From assembly GCA_012841405.1 (NCBI GenBank), contig DUUT01000110.1, positions 1 to 54,331 on the forward strand: a DNA stretch of 54,331 nucleotides, in the 5' to 3' direction. Made by a program: the position numbers and the translations under genes. The notes beneath the pieces are model-generated. The model did not search any database, was not told the origin of the DNA, and was given only the letters and a program-made list of their open reading frames with translations. Within the stretch, counting starts at the first letter, position 1, and the number at the start of each line of letters is the position of its first letter. Shown here piece after piece: positions 16,212 to 26,400 of the stretch. This DNA comes from Chloroflexota bacterium. Its GTDB lineage: Bacteria > Chloroflexota > Anaerolineae > UBA1429.

Positions 16212-16292
16212 GCTGGCAGGGGATCGTGCGCAACGCCCCATGTTTGGCTGATGCGTGGATGATGCTTCGGTAGGGCAAGGAGTATGGTGACG

Positions 16293-18203
16293 ATGGCAGT
16301 GCAGGCGCTCGTGCCAGCGGAAACAGAGCTCTCGATCCTCATCGTCGATGACGATGAGGCCGCGAACCGGTCCCTGTCCCTTGGACTGGGCGCTCACGGG
16401 TACCATGTAGCCACCGTCGCCGATGGCGCCTCGGTCCTGCAACGGCTGGCGCAAGAACCCTTTGACCTCCTGCTCATCGATACGATGATGCCCGGCATGA
16501 ACGGCGTCGAGACGCTGCGCCAGATCAAGCGCGTCAGCCCCCGCCTGCTGACCGCCATCATGGTCGGCCCATCCAGGCTGGAGGGCCTCGTCTCCGATAC
16601 CCTCTGGTCCGGCGTCGACGGCGTTCTGCGCAAGCCAGTGCAGATCGACGACGTGCTCGCGCTGATCGAGCGTCAGGTCGAGGTGGCGAACGGCGAGCAG
16701 CGGCTCGCTGCCGAGAGCCTGACGCCCAGCCCCGACGCCCTACGCCTCGTGCCCGAAGAGATGGCGCGCAAGTACTGCCTGCTGCCCTTGGAGGTCGAAC
16801 AGGATCAGCTGCGCGTGGCCATGGCCGACCCTGCAAACCTCTATGCCATCGAGGACCTGCGCATCCGTACCTCTCTGCGCATCCAGCCGGTGCGCGTTGC
16901 GCGGGCCGATATCGAGAGCGCCCTGGCGACGTGCTACCAATCCGCCGCCGAGATCGAGCGTCAGATCGAACGCATCACCCCCCTGAGCGCCGAGATCGAG
17001 GATGAGACGGCGCAGCGCCTGTCAGAAGAGCTCGTCTCGCAGGCTCCGGTGGTGCGGGCCGTCGACCTGATGCTGCGCCAGGCCGTGAAGGACCAAGCCT
17101 CGGATATCCACCTCGAGCCTCAGGAGGACCACCTGCGCGTGCGCTTTCGCATTGACGGCGTCCTCCATGACGGGATGCGGCTGCCCCTGCGCGTCCACGC
17201 GCCCATCATCTCGCGCATCAAGGTGCTGTCAAACCTGAACATCGCCGAGCGCCGCCGCCCCCAGGACGGCCAGTTCTCCTTCGCGGTGGACGGCAGCCCA
17301 GTGGACTTTCGTGTGGCCACGGTGAACACAATCTATGGCGAAATGGCCGTGCTCCGCGTGCTGGATAAATCCATCTCGGTGCGCGAGCTCGGGCAGATCG
17401 GCTTCCTGCCCGACATGCAGAGCGCCTACGAGCGGCTCATCCGCTCCCCCTGGGGCATCATCCTCATCTCGGGGCCTACCGGGTCGGGCAAGACGAGCAC
17501 CCTCTACGCCAGCATCAATCAGCTCGACCAGAGCGAAAACAAGATCATCACCATCGAGGACCCCGTCGAGTATCGCTTTGCCGGCATCAGCCAGGTCCAG
17601 GTCAACCGCCAGGCGGGCGTCACCTTTGCCAGCGGCCTCCGTTCGGCCATGCGGCTGGACCCGGACATCATCCTAGTGGGTGAGATTCGCGACCAGGAGA
17701 CCGCCAGCACCGCTGTGCAAGCCTCCCTCACGGGCCACCTGGTGCTCTCGTCCATTCACGCGAACGACTCGGTGGGCGCCATCTACCGCCTCATCGACCT
17801 CGGCGTCGAGCCGTTCCTCATTACCTCGGCGCTCTCTGGGGTGCTGTCGCAGCGCCTCGTACGCCGCGTGTGCGAGCACTGCCGCGAGACGCACGAGGTG
17901 CCCCTCCGCGAACGCATGGCCTACCAGCAGCAGATGGGTGAGGATCTCCCCGAGGCCGTCTACGGCGCCGGATGCAGCCACTGCGCCGAGACGGGCTATC
18001 GCGGCCGGGTCGCCGTGTTCGAGCTGCTCACCATGAATGACACCTTGCGACGCATGGTATTGCAGAACGCCACCTCCGATGAGCTACGCGTCGCCGCTGC
18101 CGAAGCCGGGATGCGATCGATGCTGTATGACGGCATGACCAAGGTCAAGATGGGCATCACCACGCCCACCGAGGTCCTCAAAAAGGTCTTTGCACTCAGC
18201 TAG
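16293..18203 (+). CDS. pilB: PilB-type pilus assembly ATPase with N-terminal receiver domain
   Basis: This 636-residue fusion starts at ATG 16293, which is best placed for the AAGGAG at 16277-16282 (ATG 16284 would be one base from it). Residues of about 10-125 form a receiver (LIVDDDEAANRS, LLLIDTMMPG with phospho-Asp, LRKPVQ). A GspE/MshE N-terminal domain follows (about 150-215, LVPEEMARKYCLLPLE). The secretion ATPase comes next, with Walker A GPTGSGKTSTLYASI, Walker B region ILVGEIRDQETAS, His box SSIHANDS, and a tetra-cysteine zinc site CEHC...CSHC near the C-terminus. PilB powers pilin polymerisation. A receiver directly on this motor is unusual and would let phosphorylation control pilus extension. 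It heads the pilus operon behind the boxed promoter, and pilC follows after 11 bp. Confidence 0.95.
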   Translation: MAVQALVPAETELSILIVDDDEAANRSLSLGLGAHGYHVATVADGASVLQRLAQEPFDLLLIDTMMPGMNGVETLRQIKRVSPRLLTAIMVGPSRLEGLVSDTLWSGVDGVLRKPVQIDDVLALIERQVEVANGEQRLAAESLTPSPDALRLVPEEMARKYCLLPLEVEQDQLRVAMADPANLYAIEDLRIRTSLRIQPVRVARADIESALATCYQSAAEIERQIERITPLSAEIEDETAQRLSEELVSQAPVVRAVDLMLRQAVKDQASDIHLEPQEDHLRVRFRIDGVLHDGMRLPLRVHAPIISRIKVLSNLNIAERRRPQDGQFSFAVDGSPVDFRVATVNTIYGEMAVLRVLDKSISVRELGQIGFLPDMQSAYERLIRSPWGIILISGPTGSGKTSTLYASINQLDQSENKIITIEDPVEYRFAGISQVQVNRQAGVTFASGLRSAMRLDPDIILVGEIRDQETASTAVQASLTGHLVLSSIHANDSVGAIYRLIDLGVEPFLITSALSGVLSQRLVRRVCEHCRETHEVPLRERMAYQQQMGEDLPEAVYGAGCSHCAETGYRGRVAVFELLTMNDTLRRMVLQNATSDELRVAAAEAGMRSMLYDGMTKVKMGITTPTEVLKKVFALS

Positions 18204-18214
18204 GGTGAGGCCCC

Positions 18215-19426
18215 ATGTCTACCACGACCACGTACCAGTACATCGCCTATACACCCCAGGGCGAACGCGTCCAAGGGCGCGTCGAGGCGCCCTCTGAGCA
18301 GCAGGCGGAAGAGTCGCTGTGGAAGCTGAGCTACACCGTCATCTCGCTCAAAGAGGCGCAGGGGCACGGAGCGAGCCTCTTTGGGGGGAGCCGCGTCAAG
18401 ACGCGCGACCTCATCGTCTTTTCACGACAGCTGGCCACCCTCATCGAGTCGGGCATTCCCATCGTGCGCGCGCTGCAGCTCCTCCAGGAGCAGGTCTCTA
18501 GCAAGAAGCTCAGCCACATCGTCGGCGAGATGGTCGTCGACCTGCAGCAGGGCCGGTACCTCTCGGAGGCCATCGCCAAGCGCGAGAATGCCTTCCCCAG
18601 CATCTATGCGCGGCTGATCGAGGTCGGGGAGCGCACTGGTAACCTCGAACTGGTGCTGCGGCAGCTTGCCGTCTATCTGGAGAAGGAAGAGGCGCTGGTG
18701 CGCAAGATCCGTGGCGCCATGGCCTATCCGGGCTTTGTCCTCGTCCTGGCCGTCGGCGTGGTGTTCCTCATGCTCACCGTGGCCCTGCCTCCCCTGATGG
18801 GGCTGTTCGAGTCGTTCGGCGCTGACCTACCGCTGCCGACCCGCGTGCTCCTGGCGCTCACGAACTTTTTCTCGGCGTGCAAGTTCTACATTCTCGGCGC
18901 CATGGTGGTGCTCGCCGGCGGCATCGCCGCCTTTGTGCGCACAGAACCGGGACGTCGCCTGCTCGATACCGCGCTCCTGCGGCTCCCGCTCATCGGCCGG
19001 GTAACGATCCAAGGTGCCGTGGCGCGCATGTGCCGCTCCATGTCCACGCTCCTCCAGGCAGGGCTCTCCATGCCGGAGATCATTGCCTTGTGCGTCCGCA
19101 CGCAGAGCAACACCATCATCGCGGCGGCGCTGGACGCGGTGCGTACCGAGCTGCTCCAGGGCCACGGCCTCTCGGAGCCGCTAGCCCAGCGCAAGCTGTT
19201 CCCGGGAATGCTCATCCAGATGGTGCGCGTCGGCGAGGAGACGGGGTCGCTGGACTCGAACATGGAGACCCTGGCCATCTTTTATGAGGAAGAGGTCGAC
19301 CGTGCCGTCGCCGCCATGGCCGGCGCCATGGAGCCGGCGCTGACGGTGTTCATCGGCGGTATGGTTGGCTTTGTGGCCCTGGCAGTCATTATGCCCATGT
19401 ACACGCTCATGGGCTCCATCCAGTAA
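18215..19426 (+). CDS. pilC: Type IV pilus inner-membrane platform protein PilC
   Basis: This 403-residue protein has the T2SSF family layout. A soluble N-terminal part (YQYIAYTPQGERVQGRVEA) is followed by two related cytoplasmic helical domains (about 70-190 and 270-395, containing FSRQLATLIESGIPIVRAL and CRSMSTLLQAGLSMPEIIAL). Hydrophobic segments lie near 170-195, 220-245 and at the C-terminus (GGMVGFVALAVIMPMYTLM). It couples the PilB and PilT motors to the growing pilus. The start is ATG 18215 after GGGTGAGG. A GC hairpin (19454-19460 with 19471-19477) follows it, before the pseudopilin genes, and might tune expression of downstream genes. Confidence 0.95.
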   Translation: MSTTTTYQYIAYTPQGERVQGRVEAPSEQQAEESLWKLSYTVISLKEAQGHGASLFGGSRVKTRDLIVFSRQLATLIESGIPIVRALQLLQEQVSSKKLSHIVGEMVVDLQQGRYLSEAIAKRENAFPSIYARLIEVGERTGNLELVLRQLAVYLEKEEALVRKIRGAMAYPGFVLVLAVGVVFLMLTVALPPLMGLFESFGADLPLPTRVLLALTNFFSACKFYILGAMVVLAGGIAAFVRTEPGRRLLDTALLRLPLIGRVTIQGAVARMCRSMSTLLQAGLSMPEIIALCVRTQSNTIIAAALDAVRTELLQGHGLSEPLAQRKLFPGMLIQMVRVGEETGSLDSNMETLAIFYEEEVDRAVAAMAGAMEPALTVFIGGMVGFVALAVIMPMYTLMGSIQ

Positions 19427-19498
19427 GGGCGGCCCTACCAGGCCCGCCGGCGCCCCCGCGTCGACACGTGCGCGGGGTTGAGGACAAGGTGGTGACGC

Positions 19499-19909
19499 AT
19501 GATACGAGACGACCGCGGCAGTACACTCGTCGGCGAGCTAATCGCCCTGGCCATCGTCGGTACGGCCCTGGTGGCGCTCCTCAGCGGCCTGTCGACGAGC
19601 AGCTTCGGCGTGCGACTCGTCGAGCATCACGTCTCAGCCGAGACCGTCGCCCGCAACCAGATGGAGGCCATCAAGGCGGCGCCCTACCAGCCCAACCCCA
19701 CTGCGGTCCCCTACCCTACCGTGGCGGTGCCGCCCGGCTATCACCTCGACATCGAGGTCTCGTACTGGGTGACCGCCACACACACCTTTGCACCAGCCCT
19801 CCCCGATACCGATGGTGGCCTGCAGCGTATCCGGGTGGCGGTGCACTCTCTGAGCGACCCGGATAGCACCGCATTTTCCCTCGAAGGGTACAAGGGGAAT
19901 CGACCATGA
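19499..19909 (+). CDS. Minor pseudopilin, PilV/GspI-like
   Basis: The protein has 136 residues. The N-terminus is a type III signal: basic leader MIRDDRG, then STLVGELIALAIVGTALVALL. The expected Glu at +5 after the cleavage site is present in VGEL. The rest is a small soluble domain with an uncharacterised sequence. It would be cut by the prepilin peptidase encoded at 29850 and join the pilus tip or priming complex. It starts at ATG 19499 after AAGGTGGTGA, and its stop overlaps the next start (ATGA). Assignment to PilV rather than another minor pilin class is by position. Confidence 0.85.
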   Translation: MIRDDRGSTLVGELIALAIVGTALVALLSGLSTSSFGVRLVEHHVSAETVARNQMEAIKAAPYQPNPTAVPYPTVAVPPGYHLDIEVSYWVTATHTFAPALPDTDGGLQRIRVAVHSLSDPDSTAFSLEGYKGNRP

Positions 19910-20403
19910 GAACGGATAGCACACTCGCCCGCGGCCAAGAGGGGTTCACGCTGATCGAGACCGTCATGGCCACCGCCATCGCGGCGTTGCTGCTGAGCGC
20001 CCTTGCCATGGCCATCCACCAGTTCGGCGCCGTCACGCGCCTCCACTCGGGGGCACTGACGGTCAACCAGCAGGTACAGACTGCCGCCACCCTGCTCAAC
20101 CGTGATATCGTCGGCGCCGCCGATGGCGTCATCACGGAGGACGACACACTGACCCTCTATGTGCCTGCCTACGCCTTTGGGGTCGCCACCGAGCCCATCA
20201 CCCGCGCGATCTCGTACGCCGTCCAGGGGCAAGATCTCGTGCGTAGGGATGGCGAGGGTGCCATGGTGGTTGCGCGCCATGTAAGCGCCATCCACTTTGG
20301 TGATCCCGGTCCCGTCGGGCCGACGATCGAGATGACGATGACGGTGAACGCCGAGGGACGCCAGCGTCACGCGACGCTCCAGTTCCATCGCCGCCCTGCG
20401 TGA
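19906..20403 (+). CDS. Minor pseudopilin, PilW/GspJ-like
   Basis: The protein has 165 residues. The signal EGFTLIETVMATAIAALLLSAL is a textbook prepilin sequence: cleavage after Gly, Phe+1, Glu+5. The remainder has short alternating hydrophobic strands (SALTVNQQVQTAATLLNRDI, DTLTLYVPAYAFG) as in PilW/GspJ pseudopilins. It is translationally coupled to the preceding pseudopilin by ATGA. The PilX-like genes follow after 58 bp. Confidence 0.88.
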   Translation: MRTDSTLARGQEGFTLIETVMATAIAALLLSALAMAIHQFGAVTRLHSGALTVNQQVQTAATLLNRDIVGAADGVITEDDTLTLYVPAYAFGVATEPITRAISYAVQGQDLVRRDGEGAMVVARHVSAIHFGDPGPVGPTIEMTMTVNAEGRQRHATLQFHRRPA

Positions 20404-20461
20404 GGCGGCGGCTGCGCGCCCTGGCTCTCGTGAGCCCTCTGGATAGCGAAAGGAGCCTGGC

Positions 20462-21652
20462 ATGACACGCATGCATCGCGGGTGGCGCCATGACCAACGC
20501 GGCGAGGCACTCCCGTTTGCGCTCATCGCCCTCGCCGTAGGCACGCTCCTGCTGAGCCCGCTGTTGGCGCGCCTCTCCACCGGCCTGAGCACCACGGCCA
20601 AGGTAGAGGAATCGGCGCACGATCAATATACGAGTGATGCCGGCATCGAATACGCGCTGTGGACCATCAGCCACGACGCGTCGCTCCGCTCGTCGCTCAT
20701 GGACAGCCCCGGCACACCGGTCGATCTCGCCACGCCGGGGACAGTGAATGACAAAGAGGCGACGGTGCGGGCCGTGTGCACCGCGGTGAAGGAGCGGGAC
20801 ACCGGCGAATACCCGCGCATGCCCTGGGCGCTCTGGGCCCAAAGCGCTACCCGTCCCAGCACAATCGCCATCGGTGGCAATGGCCACCGCGTGAACGGTG
20901 ACGTACATAGCAACAACACCCTAAACATCGCCGGAAACGGCATCAGCGTGCACGGTCGCGCCGAGCACGTTGGCGGGCTCTCCGTCGTCGGGCCAGGCAA
21001 CTATTTCGTCCCTGGCCCCCCCGAGAACCCCACAGTGGGCACCGTGGAGGACCCGCCCATCGTGTGGGACATTGACGAGTTCAGCGATCCCACCGTTGCC
21101 GGCACCCTCGCCGCCGAGGCCCACGCCCGGGGCAAGTACCATGTGCACACCACCCCCTGGAATGTGACCATTGCCGACACGGTGCCTGAGGGCATCCACT
21201 ACTGCACCAGTAGCGTGAGCTTTTCGGGCTCTGGCCTCAGTTGGCACAACGTGACCATCGTCTCCACCGACGTCATCGTCATCAGTGGATCGGGGCTGAC
21301 CTTTACCCCCTACGTGGACGGGTTGAGCTTTTTCTCGAGCAAGGCTTCGGCCGATGACGTGATCGCCATCAGCGGATCGAGCAATACCGGCGGCGCCACC
21401 TACGCGCCGAACGGCCGCATCACACTCACCGGATCCGGCGGCACCATACGCGGCGCCTTTGTGGGCGACCGCATCGAGATAGGCGGAGGTGGCGCCACCA
21501 TCGAGGTGGCCGATGTGCCCATGCGCAACCCCGCCACTGAGCGCTGCGGTGTCTTTGATATCGAATCCATCGCCGGGACGACCCGCACCAGCGCACGCGT
21601 CAGCGACTGCTCCGCTGAGGGGCTACGCATCCTGGCATGGCACATCGGTTGA
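20462..21652 (+). CDS. PilX-like pilus surface protein with Gly/Ser beta-repeat domain, paralog 1
   Basis: The protein has 396 residues. The N-terminus (RGEALPFALIALAVGTLLLSPLL) is a PilX-type single helix; a Glu follows the RG, but a strict prepilin cleavage site is not obvious. A conserved DAGIEYALW motif follows, typical of PilX-like proteins. The C-terminal half is a repetitive beta domain with many ISGSG, GNG and GTG turns (IAGNGISVHG, VVISGSG-like runs, TGSGGTIRGAFVGDRIEI), reminiscent of adhesin-like parallel beta folds. Six Cys are possible disulfides. Its neighbour at 21690 is a close tandem paralog. It would sit at the pilus tip or surface and could mediate adhesion; that role is inferred. 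Confidence 0.82.
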   Translation: MTRMHRGWRHDQRGEALPFALIALAVGTLLLSPLLARLSTGLSTTAKVEESAHDQYTSDAGIEYALWTISHDASLRSSLMDSPGTPVDLATPGTVNDKEATVRAVCTAVKERDTGEYPRMPWALWAQSATRPSTIAIGGNGHRVNGDVHSNNTLNIAGNGISVHGRAEHVGGLSVVGPGNYFVPGPPENPTVGTVEDPPIVWDIDEFSDPTVAGTLAAEAHARGKYHVHTTPWNVTIADTVPEGIHYCTSSVSFSGSGLSWHNVTIVSTDVIVISGSGLTFTPYVDGLSFFSSKASADDVIAISGSSNTGGATYAPNGRITLTGSGGTIRGAFVGDRIEIGGGGATIEVADVPMRNPATERCGVFDIESIAGTTRTSARVSDCSAEGLRILAWHIG

Positions 21653-21689
21653 TCTGTGGCCGGTATAGCCCTGGGAAGGAATCACTGCT

Positions 21690-22883
21690 GTGAGCAAGAA
21701 CCCGACATCCCTCGCCCAAGAGCGCGGTGAATCGCTTCCGTTGGCGCTCATCGCGCTGGCCATCGGCACGCTCCTGATCGCCCCGCTGCTGGCGCGCGTG
21801 TCCGCCAGCCTACAGGTGACCACCAAGGTCGAGCGGACGACCCACACCCAGTACGCTAGCGACGCCGGCGTCGAGTACGCCCTCTGGGCGTTGGCCCATG
21901 ATGGCAGCCTGCGGAGCGCCCTGCTCGATACCCTGGGGACCGAGCAGGCCCTGGCCCTGCCGCAGGAAGTGAACGCCACCGCGGCCGCCGTGCGCGTGGT
22001 GGCCGTCGAGGCGTCCGAGCGCACACACGCCGGGGCGCCGTCCAAGCTGCCGTATGCCATCTTTGGCAACAACACGAGCCGCACCAACACCGTGGTAATG
22101 TCCGGCTCGGGGCACCGCGTGATCGGCGCCGTCCACAGCAACAATCAGATACGCATGACGGGTACGGGGCACAGCGTCCACGGGCTGGCGACCTACGCCG
22201 GTGACCTCTCGGTGGTGGGCACAGGCCACTACTTTGTGCCCGGACGGCCCGGCAACCCACAGCCCGACAGCGTGCGCACCTTTCCGCTCGCCTGGAGCAT
22301 CGATGACATGGCTCCCGGCGGGGCCCTCGCCCAGCAAGCAGGCGACCTGTACACGGTGCACGAGGGCAAGTGGAGTGTCTCTGGGGCCGGCGTAGTGGTG
22401 CCGCCGGGGCTGCACTACTGCCTGGGCGATGTGCACATCAGTGGAGCAGGCGTCACGGGGCACAACGTCACCATCGTCGCGCGGGGCTCTATCGATATCA
22501 GTGGCTCGGGAATGCACTTTACCCCCTTCATCTCGGGGTTGACGTTCTTCTCCGACAAGGCCTCCCACACGAACGTCATCAGTATCAGCGGATCGGGGAG
22601 TACGGGGGGCACCTCCTACGCGCCCAACGGCAAGATATCGCTGACCGGCTCCGGTGGCACCATCGTAGGTGCCTTTATGGGCGACGTCGTGGCCATTGGG
22701 GGCTCGGGCGCCACCATCCAGCTCGCCGACATCGACGTCCCCTCCCCTCGGGATACGTGCGGCATGTATGACATCGAGTCCACGGCCGATACGACGCGCA
22801 CCCTCGTCCGCGCCACTGACTGCGATGCAGAGGGCCTGCAGGTGATCTCCTGGAGCGTCGACAGTGCCCCTGCGGGCGAGTAA
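21690..22883 (+). CDS. PilX-like pilus surface protein, paralog 2
   Basis: The protein has 397 residues. It begins at GTG 21690 after GGAAGGA, 37 bp after paralog 1. The two share the whole architecture and many blocks: RGESLPLALIALAIGTLL, ASDAGVEYALWAL, GHRVIGAVHSNN, GHYFVPG, GLHYC, HNVTIVARG, SGSGMHFTPFISGLTFFS, SYAPNGKISLTGSGGTIVGA. Differences are concentrated in the region of about residues 60-130 and 190-240. Tandem duplication with divergence fits two tip proteins or two binding specificities. It is the last gene before an apparent transcription break. Confidence 0.82.
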   Translation: MSKNPTSLAQERGESLPLALIALAIGTLLIAPLLARVSASLQVTTKVERTTHTQYASDAGVEYALWALAHDGSLRSALLDTLGTEQALALPQEVNATAAAVRVVAVEASERTHAGAPSKLPYAIFGNNTSRTNTVVMSGSGHRVIGAVHSNNQIRMTGTGHSVHGLATYAGDLSVVGTGHYFVPGRPGNPQPDSVRTFPLAWSIDDMAPGGALAQQAGDLYTVHEGKWSVSGAGVVVPPGLHYCLGDVHISGAGVTGHNVTIVARGSIDISGSGMHFTPFISGLTFFSDKASHTNVISISGSGSTGGTSYAPNGKISLTGSGGTIVGAFMGDVVAIGGSGATIQLADIDVPSPRDTCGMYDIESTADTTRTLVRATDCDAEGLQVISWSVDSAPAGE

Positions 22884-22919
22884 CGCCCTGCAGCGGCCAG
22901 AAGGCGCGTGCACCGCTCT

Positions 22920-23025
22920 CGGCGCGCTGCGAGCTTAAGCTCGGCGCTACCGGCTCAGGGATACTGCCCCTGAGCTTGCCAAGCCCGCCTGCGGGGGCTC
23001 TGGCCTCGGCATGTGGACGCAACGC
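22920..23025 (-). repeat. Dispersed intergenic repeat R2, copy B
   Basis: Read on the minus strand it contains CTTGGCAAGCTCAGGGGC and CCCTGAGCCGGTAGCGC, matching copy A at 8467-8592 in opposite orientation. It lies in the 530-bp gap between the PilX-like pair and the PilN-like gene. The rest of the gap (23026-23244) is GC-rich with a purine-rich GGGGAGAGGGG run near 23095 and no credible gene. Confidence 0.45.
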
Positions 23026-23244
23026 CTTCGCACTGGTCTCATCCCCGCTACGAGACGGTGTGCCACACGACGCGCTCCCTCGCCCCTCGTGCAGCGGGGA
23101 GAGGGGGGAGGGGTGAGGTGCCGCCGCGGCATGACGCGTGCCAGGTGTCAACGCCCCTCGCTTCGCTTGGGACGACGACAGCCCCCGGTGCGCTCACCCG
23201 GATGAACGCCACAATCCTGGACACATCCGCAGCACGCCACAGAG

Positions 23245-23273
23245 ATGACATGTGCACGAGGACATGGTACAAT
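23245..23273 (+). promoter_or_regulatory. Promoter of the pilN-pilO-LysM-pilM-pilD cluster
   Basis: ATGACA (23245-23250), a 17-bp spacer and TACAAT (23268-23273) closely fit a sigma70 promoter. Transcription would start near 23280, about 134 nt before the pilN-like ATG. No TTAACG boxes are present here, so this half of the locus may be expressed independently of the boxed promoters. Confidence 0.7.
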
Positions 23274-23413
23274 GTCCCACGAAAGAGGGTCCAGGCGCTT
23301 GGAACGCAGCCGAACACCCGATGCTCTCGCACGCCAGAGAGCACGCATGGCGTCCTCCGGCGTAGCGCTCGAGTCGACCACCCTACCACCCGCCGCCTCT
23401 GCTAGAGGGGAGC

Positions 23414-26400
23414 ATGCCACCCAAGACGCCGACGATCGAGCCCATCGATCTCAATATCCTGCCCGAGCAGTATCGTCCACGCGTCCTATCCCCCGCCATC
23501 GTCGTGGTCTGGGTGATTGCGGCGGTCCTTGGCGTGCTGCTCGTGCCCGGCGCTCTCGTCACGCGGCACCATCGCGCGCAAGCGCGCTCCCTGGAGGCCG
23601 AGCTGTGGGCCGCCGAGGAAACCCTGGCCGCCATCCGCACCCCGGCGCCAGAAGTTGTCGCCCTGACGGACGAGCTCTCCCACACGGTACGCGCCCTCCA
23701 CACGGCGCAGACGGCCGTGCCGACGATCCTCGCCTCCCAGCGCAACTGGGACCCCATCATGCAGGCGCTGCTCGACCGCGATCCCGGCCGCATCCGTCTC
23801 ACCGCCCTGTCCCAAGAGCTCGATGACGTCACGCTCCACGGATACGCCCTCGCCCAGGAGGACGTCCTGGCCTATGCCAGCGCACTTGACGCATCGGGAC
23901 GCTTTGAGCAAGTCATCGTACAATCCATGGAGCACGTGACCCTGCCGGCGCCCGCGCCGCCCCCCACCACCACTGCATCGCCCACCGAGGAGGGATCCGG
24001 CACCCCCGGGGCGGGGCACGCCACATCGACCGTTGCGCTGTATGACGTCTACGAGCCCGATGACTATGAGCCCAAAACCATTCCCATCGGTGAGGTGCAG
24101 CGGCGCTCCTTCAGCCCCCTCTATGACGTCGACCAAGCGACTTTTATCGGCAAGGCGGGGCGGCGGTACTGCATCCAGGCCGTGCCCGAGGCCATCGGGG
24201 TGGACACGATCATCGAGGCGGCCGTCGGCGACGTCGGCTATATCAATGACGACTGCCACCCCAACGTGTCGCCGCTTCTGGCCTGCCAGTGCCCCACGAC
24301 CACCGTACCGTCACTCCTCGCCTCGATGGTAGAGGTGCAAATCCCCGCCGGCAGCGACCAGCCGGTGCGCATCACGGTGCGCAATCGCGGCGAATATGGT
24401 CCCCAGCAATGGTACACACTGCTGGTCAGCGAGCTGACCGGCGATCCGTGGGAGACGGACGACCAGACGCCCAAGCTCATCGCCGTCGGCGAGGCGCAGA
24501 CGCGCACCTTTTTCCCTGACGGCGATGTGGATCGCGTCTACTGGCCCGTCAAAGCGGGTTACGCGTACGAGCTGGCCACCTCTGACCTGGCCATCGGCGT
24601 CGATACCGCCCTCACGGTGCAGGCCAACGGTCTCACCTACCACAGCGATGACGTTGCCCCGGGAGACGCCTCGTCGCGGGTGCGCTTTGATGCCACGGTG
24701 GACGGCATCGCCAGCGCGACAGTCACCAACAAGGGCCTCTACGGCTACGATCGCACCTACACGCTCCAGCTCTTGACCCTGGGTGGTGACACCTACGAGC
24801 CCGACGACTATACGCCGAGCACCATTTCCCCTGGCGAGCAACAGCGGCGCAGCTTTTTCCCCGCGGGCGACATCGATCGCGTCGAGTTCAACGTCAAAGC
24901 GGGGCGCATCTATGAGATGCGCACCTACAGCCTGACGGTGGGCGTCGATACCGTGCTCTCGGTGCTCGTCGCCGGGACCCACTACGCAAACGACGACGCG
25001 GCTCCGGGCGATCCCTCGTCGCGCGTTACCTTTGTCGCACCGGCCGACGGCCGCGCCCTGGCGACCATCACCAACCGCGACCAGTTCGGGCCCAACCGCG
25101 AGTACGGGCTGTGGCTCTACGAGCTCGCCGGTACTCCAACCCCCGACCTGACGCGCACGCCGGCGACGCCGGGGCCATCCCCGACGCCCGGCCCCACCGC
25201 TACCCCGGACTGTGGCGACGCCTACGAACCGGACGACCTCGTCGCCCGCTATATGGCGGTGGGCGAAGAGTGGGTCCGCAACCTCTGCCCATCGGGCGAC
25301 GTGGACCGGGCCGTCTTTACCGCCAAGGCGGGCTACGCCTACCAGATCGAGACGGTGAACCTCGCCGTTGGTGTTGATACCGTGCTCTCGGTACAGATCG
25401 GCGGAGCGGTCACGAGCAACGATGATCGCGCCCCCCAGGACCTCAGCTCGCTCGTTCAGGTGCAAAACCAGGGGAGCACCGACCTGCCGGCATTCGTCAC
25501 CATCACCAACAAGGGCAGTTACGGCCCGGCGATGACCTATACCCTCCGTGTCTCGAGCCTCGGCGGCGGCGATGCTTTTGAGGTCGACGACGCGCAGCCG
25601 GTGGCCATCGCCCTGGGGCACGCCCAGCAACGCACGTTTTACCCGGCGGGAGACGTGGACCAGGTGTTCTTTACCGCCAAAGCCGGCCATCGCTACCGCA
25701 TCTATACCGCCAACCTGGCGCCCCATGTCGACACCGTGCTGCACGTCACCATGGGCGCAACGCAGCTGGGCAACGACGACCGCTCGCCCGGCGACCTCTC
25801 CTCCTACGTCGAGATCCAGAACGACACCGGTCAGGATAATCGGGTAACGGTCCAGGTGACGAACAACGGCCAGTACGGCCCCGACCACAGCTATGACCTC
25901 CAGGTGGACGATCTCGGCACCATTAGCGGCGATGCGTACGAGCCGGATCTCGAGGTCGTCCGCTACATCTCGGTGGGAGACGTGCAGCGCCACACCTTTC
26001 ATCCGGAGAACGACATCGACCGGGTGACGCTGCAGGTCAAGGCGGGGCGGCGCTACGTGGTCTATACGTGCGGCAACCCCTATGCTGAAGGGACCCCGAT
26101 ACCCACGACGACGCCCTTTACCGACACCCTGCCGAGCTGCCTGCCGCTCATCCCCGGGGTCGACACCGTCCTGGTGGCCCTGGGGCCGATCCACAATTGC
26201 ACCCCGGCAAGCTGCCAGAGCGACGATAGCGAGCCCGGCTCGGGCCGGCTCAACTCGCGGGTCGAGTTCGGGGCCCTCGTCGATGGCGAGGTCACCATCA
26301 CGGTATACAACAAGGGGCTGTTCGGACCCACCCAGGAGTACTTCCTCCTGGCCACCGAGCTGGCGGCAGCGCCCAACACGCCCAGCCCGCTGACGCCAAC

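Noticed and set aside
24311..26194. 627-codon minus-strand open frame
   Set aside because: It is antisense to the PPC-like repeats of the PilN-like protein, and its length reflects repeat-driven codon bias. The sense frame has clear repeating motifs.
24040..26400. CRISPR-like or tandem DNA repeat array
   Set aside because: The periodicity comes from six diverged protein domains in one reading frame. Repeat lengths of about 360-400 bp and coding conservation exclude a CRISPR.
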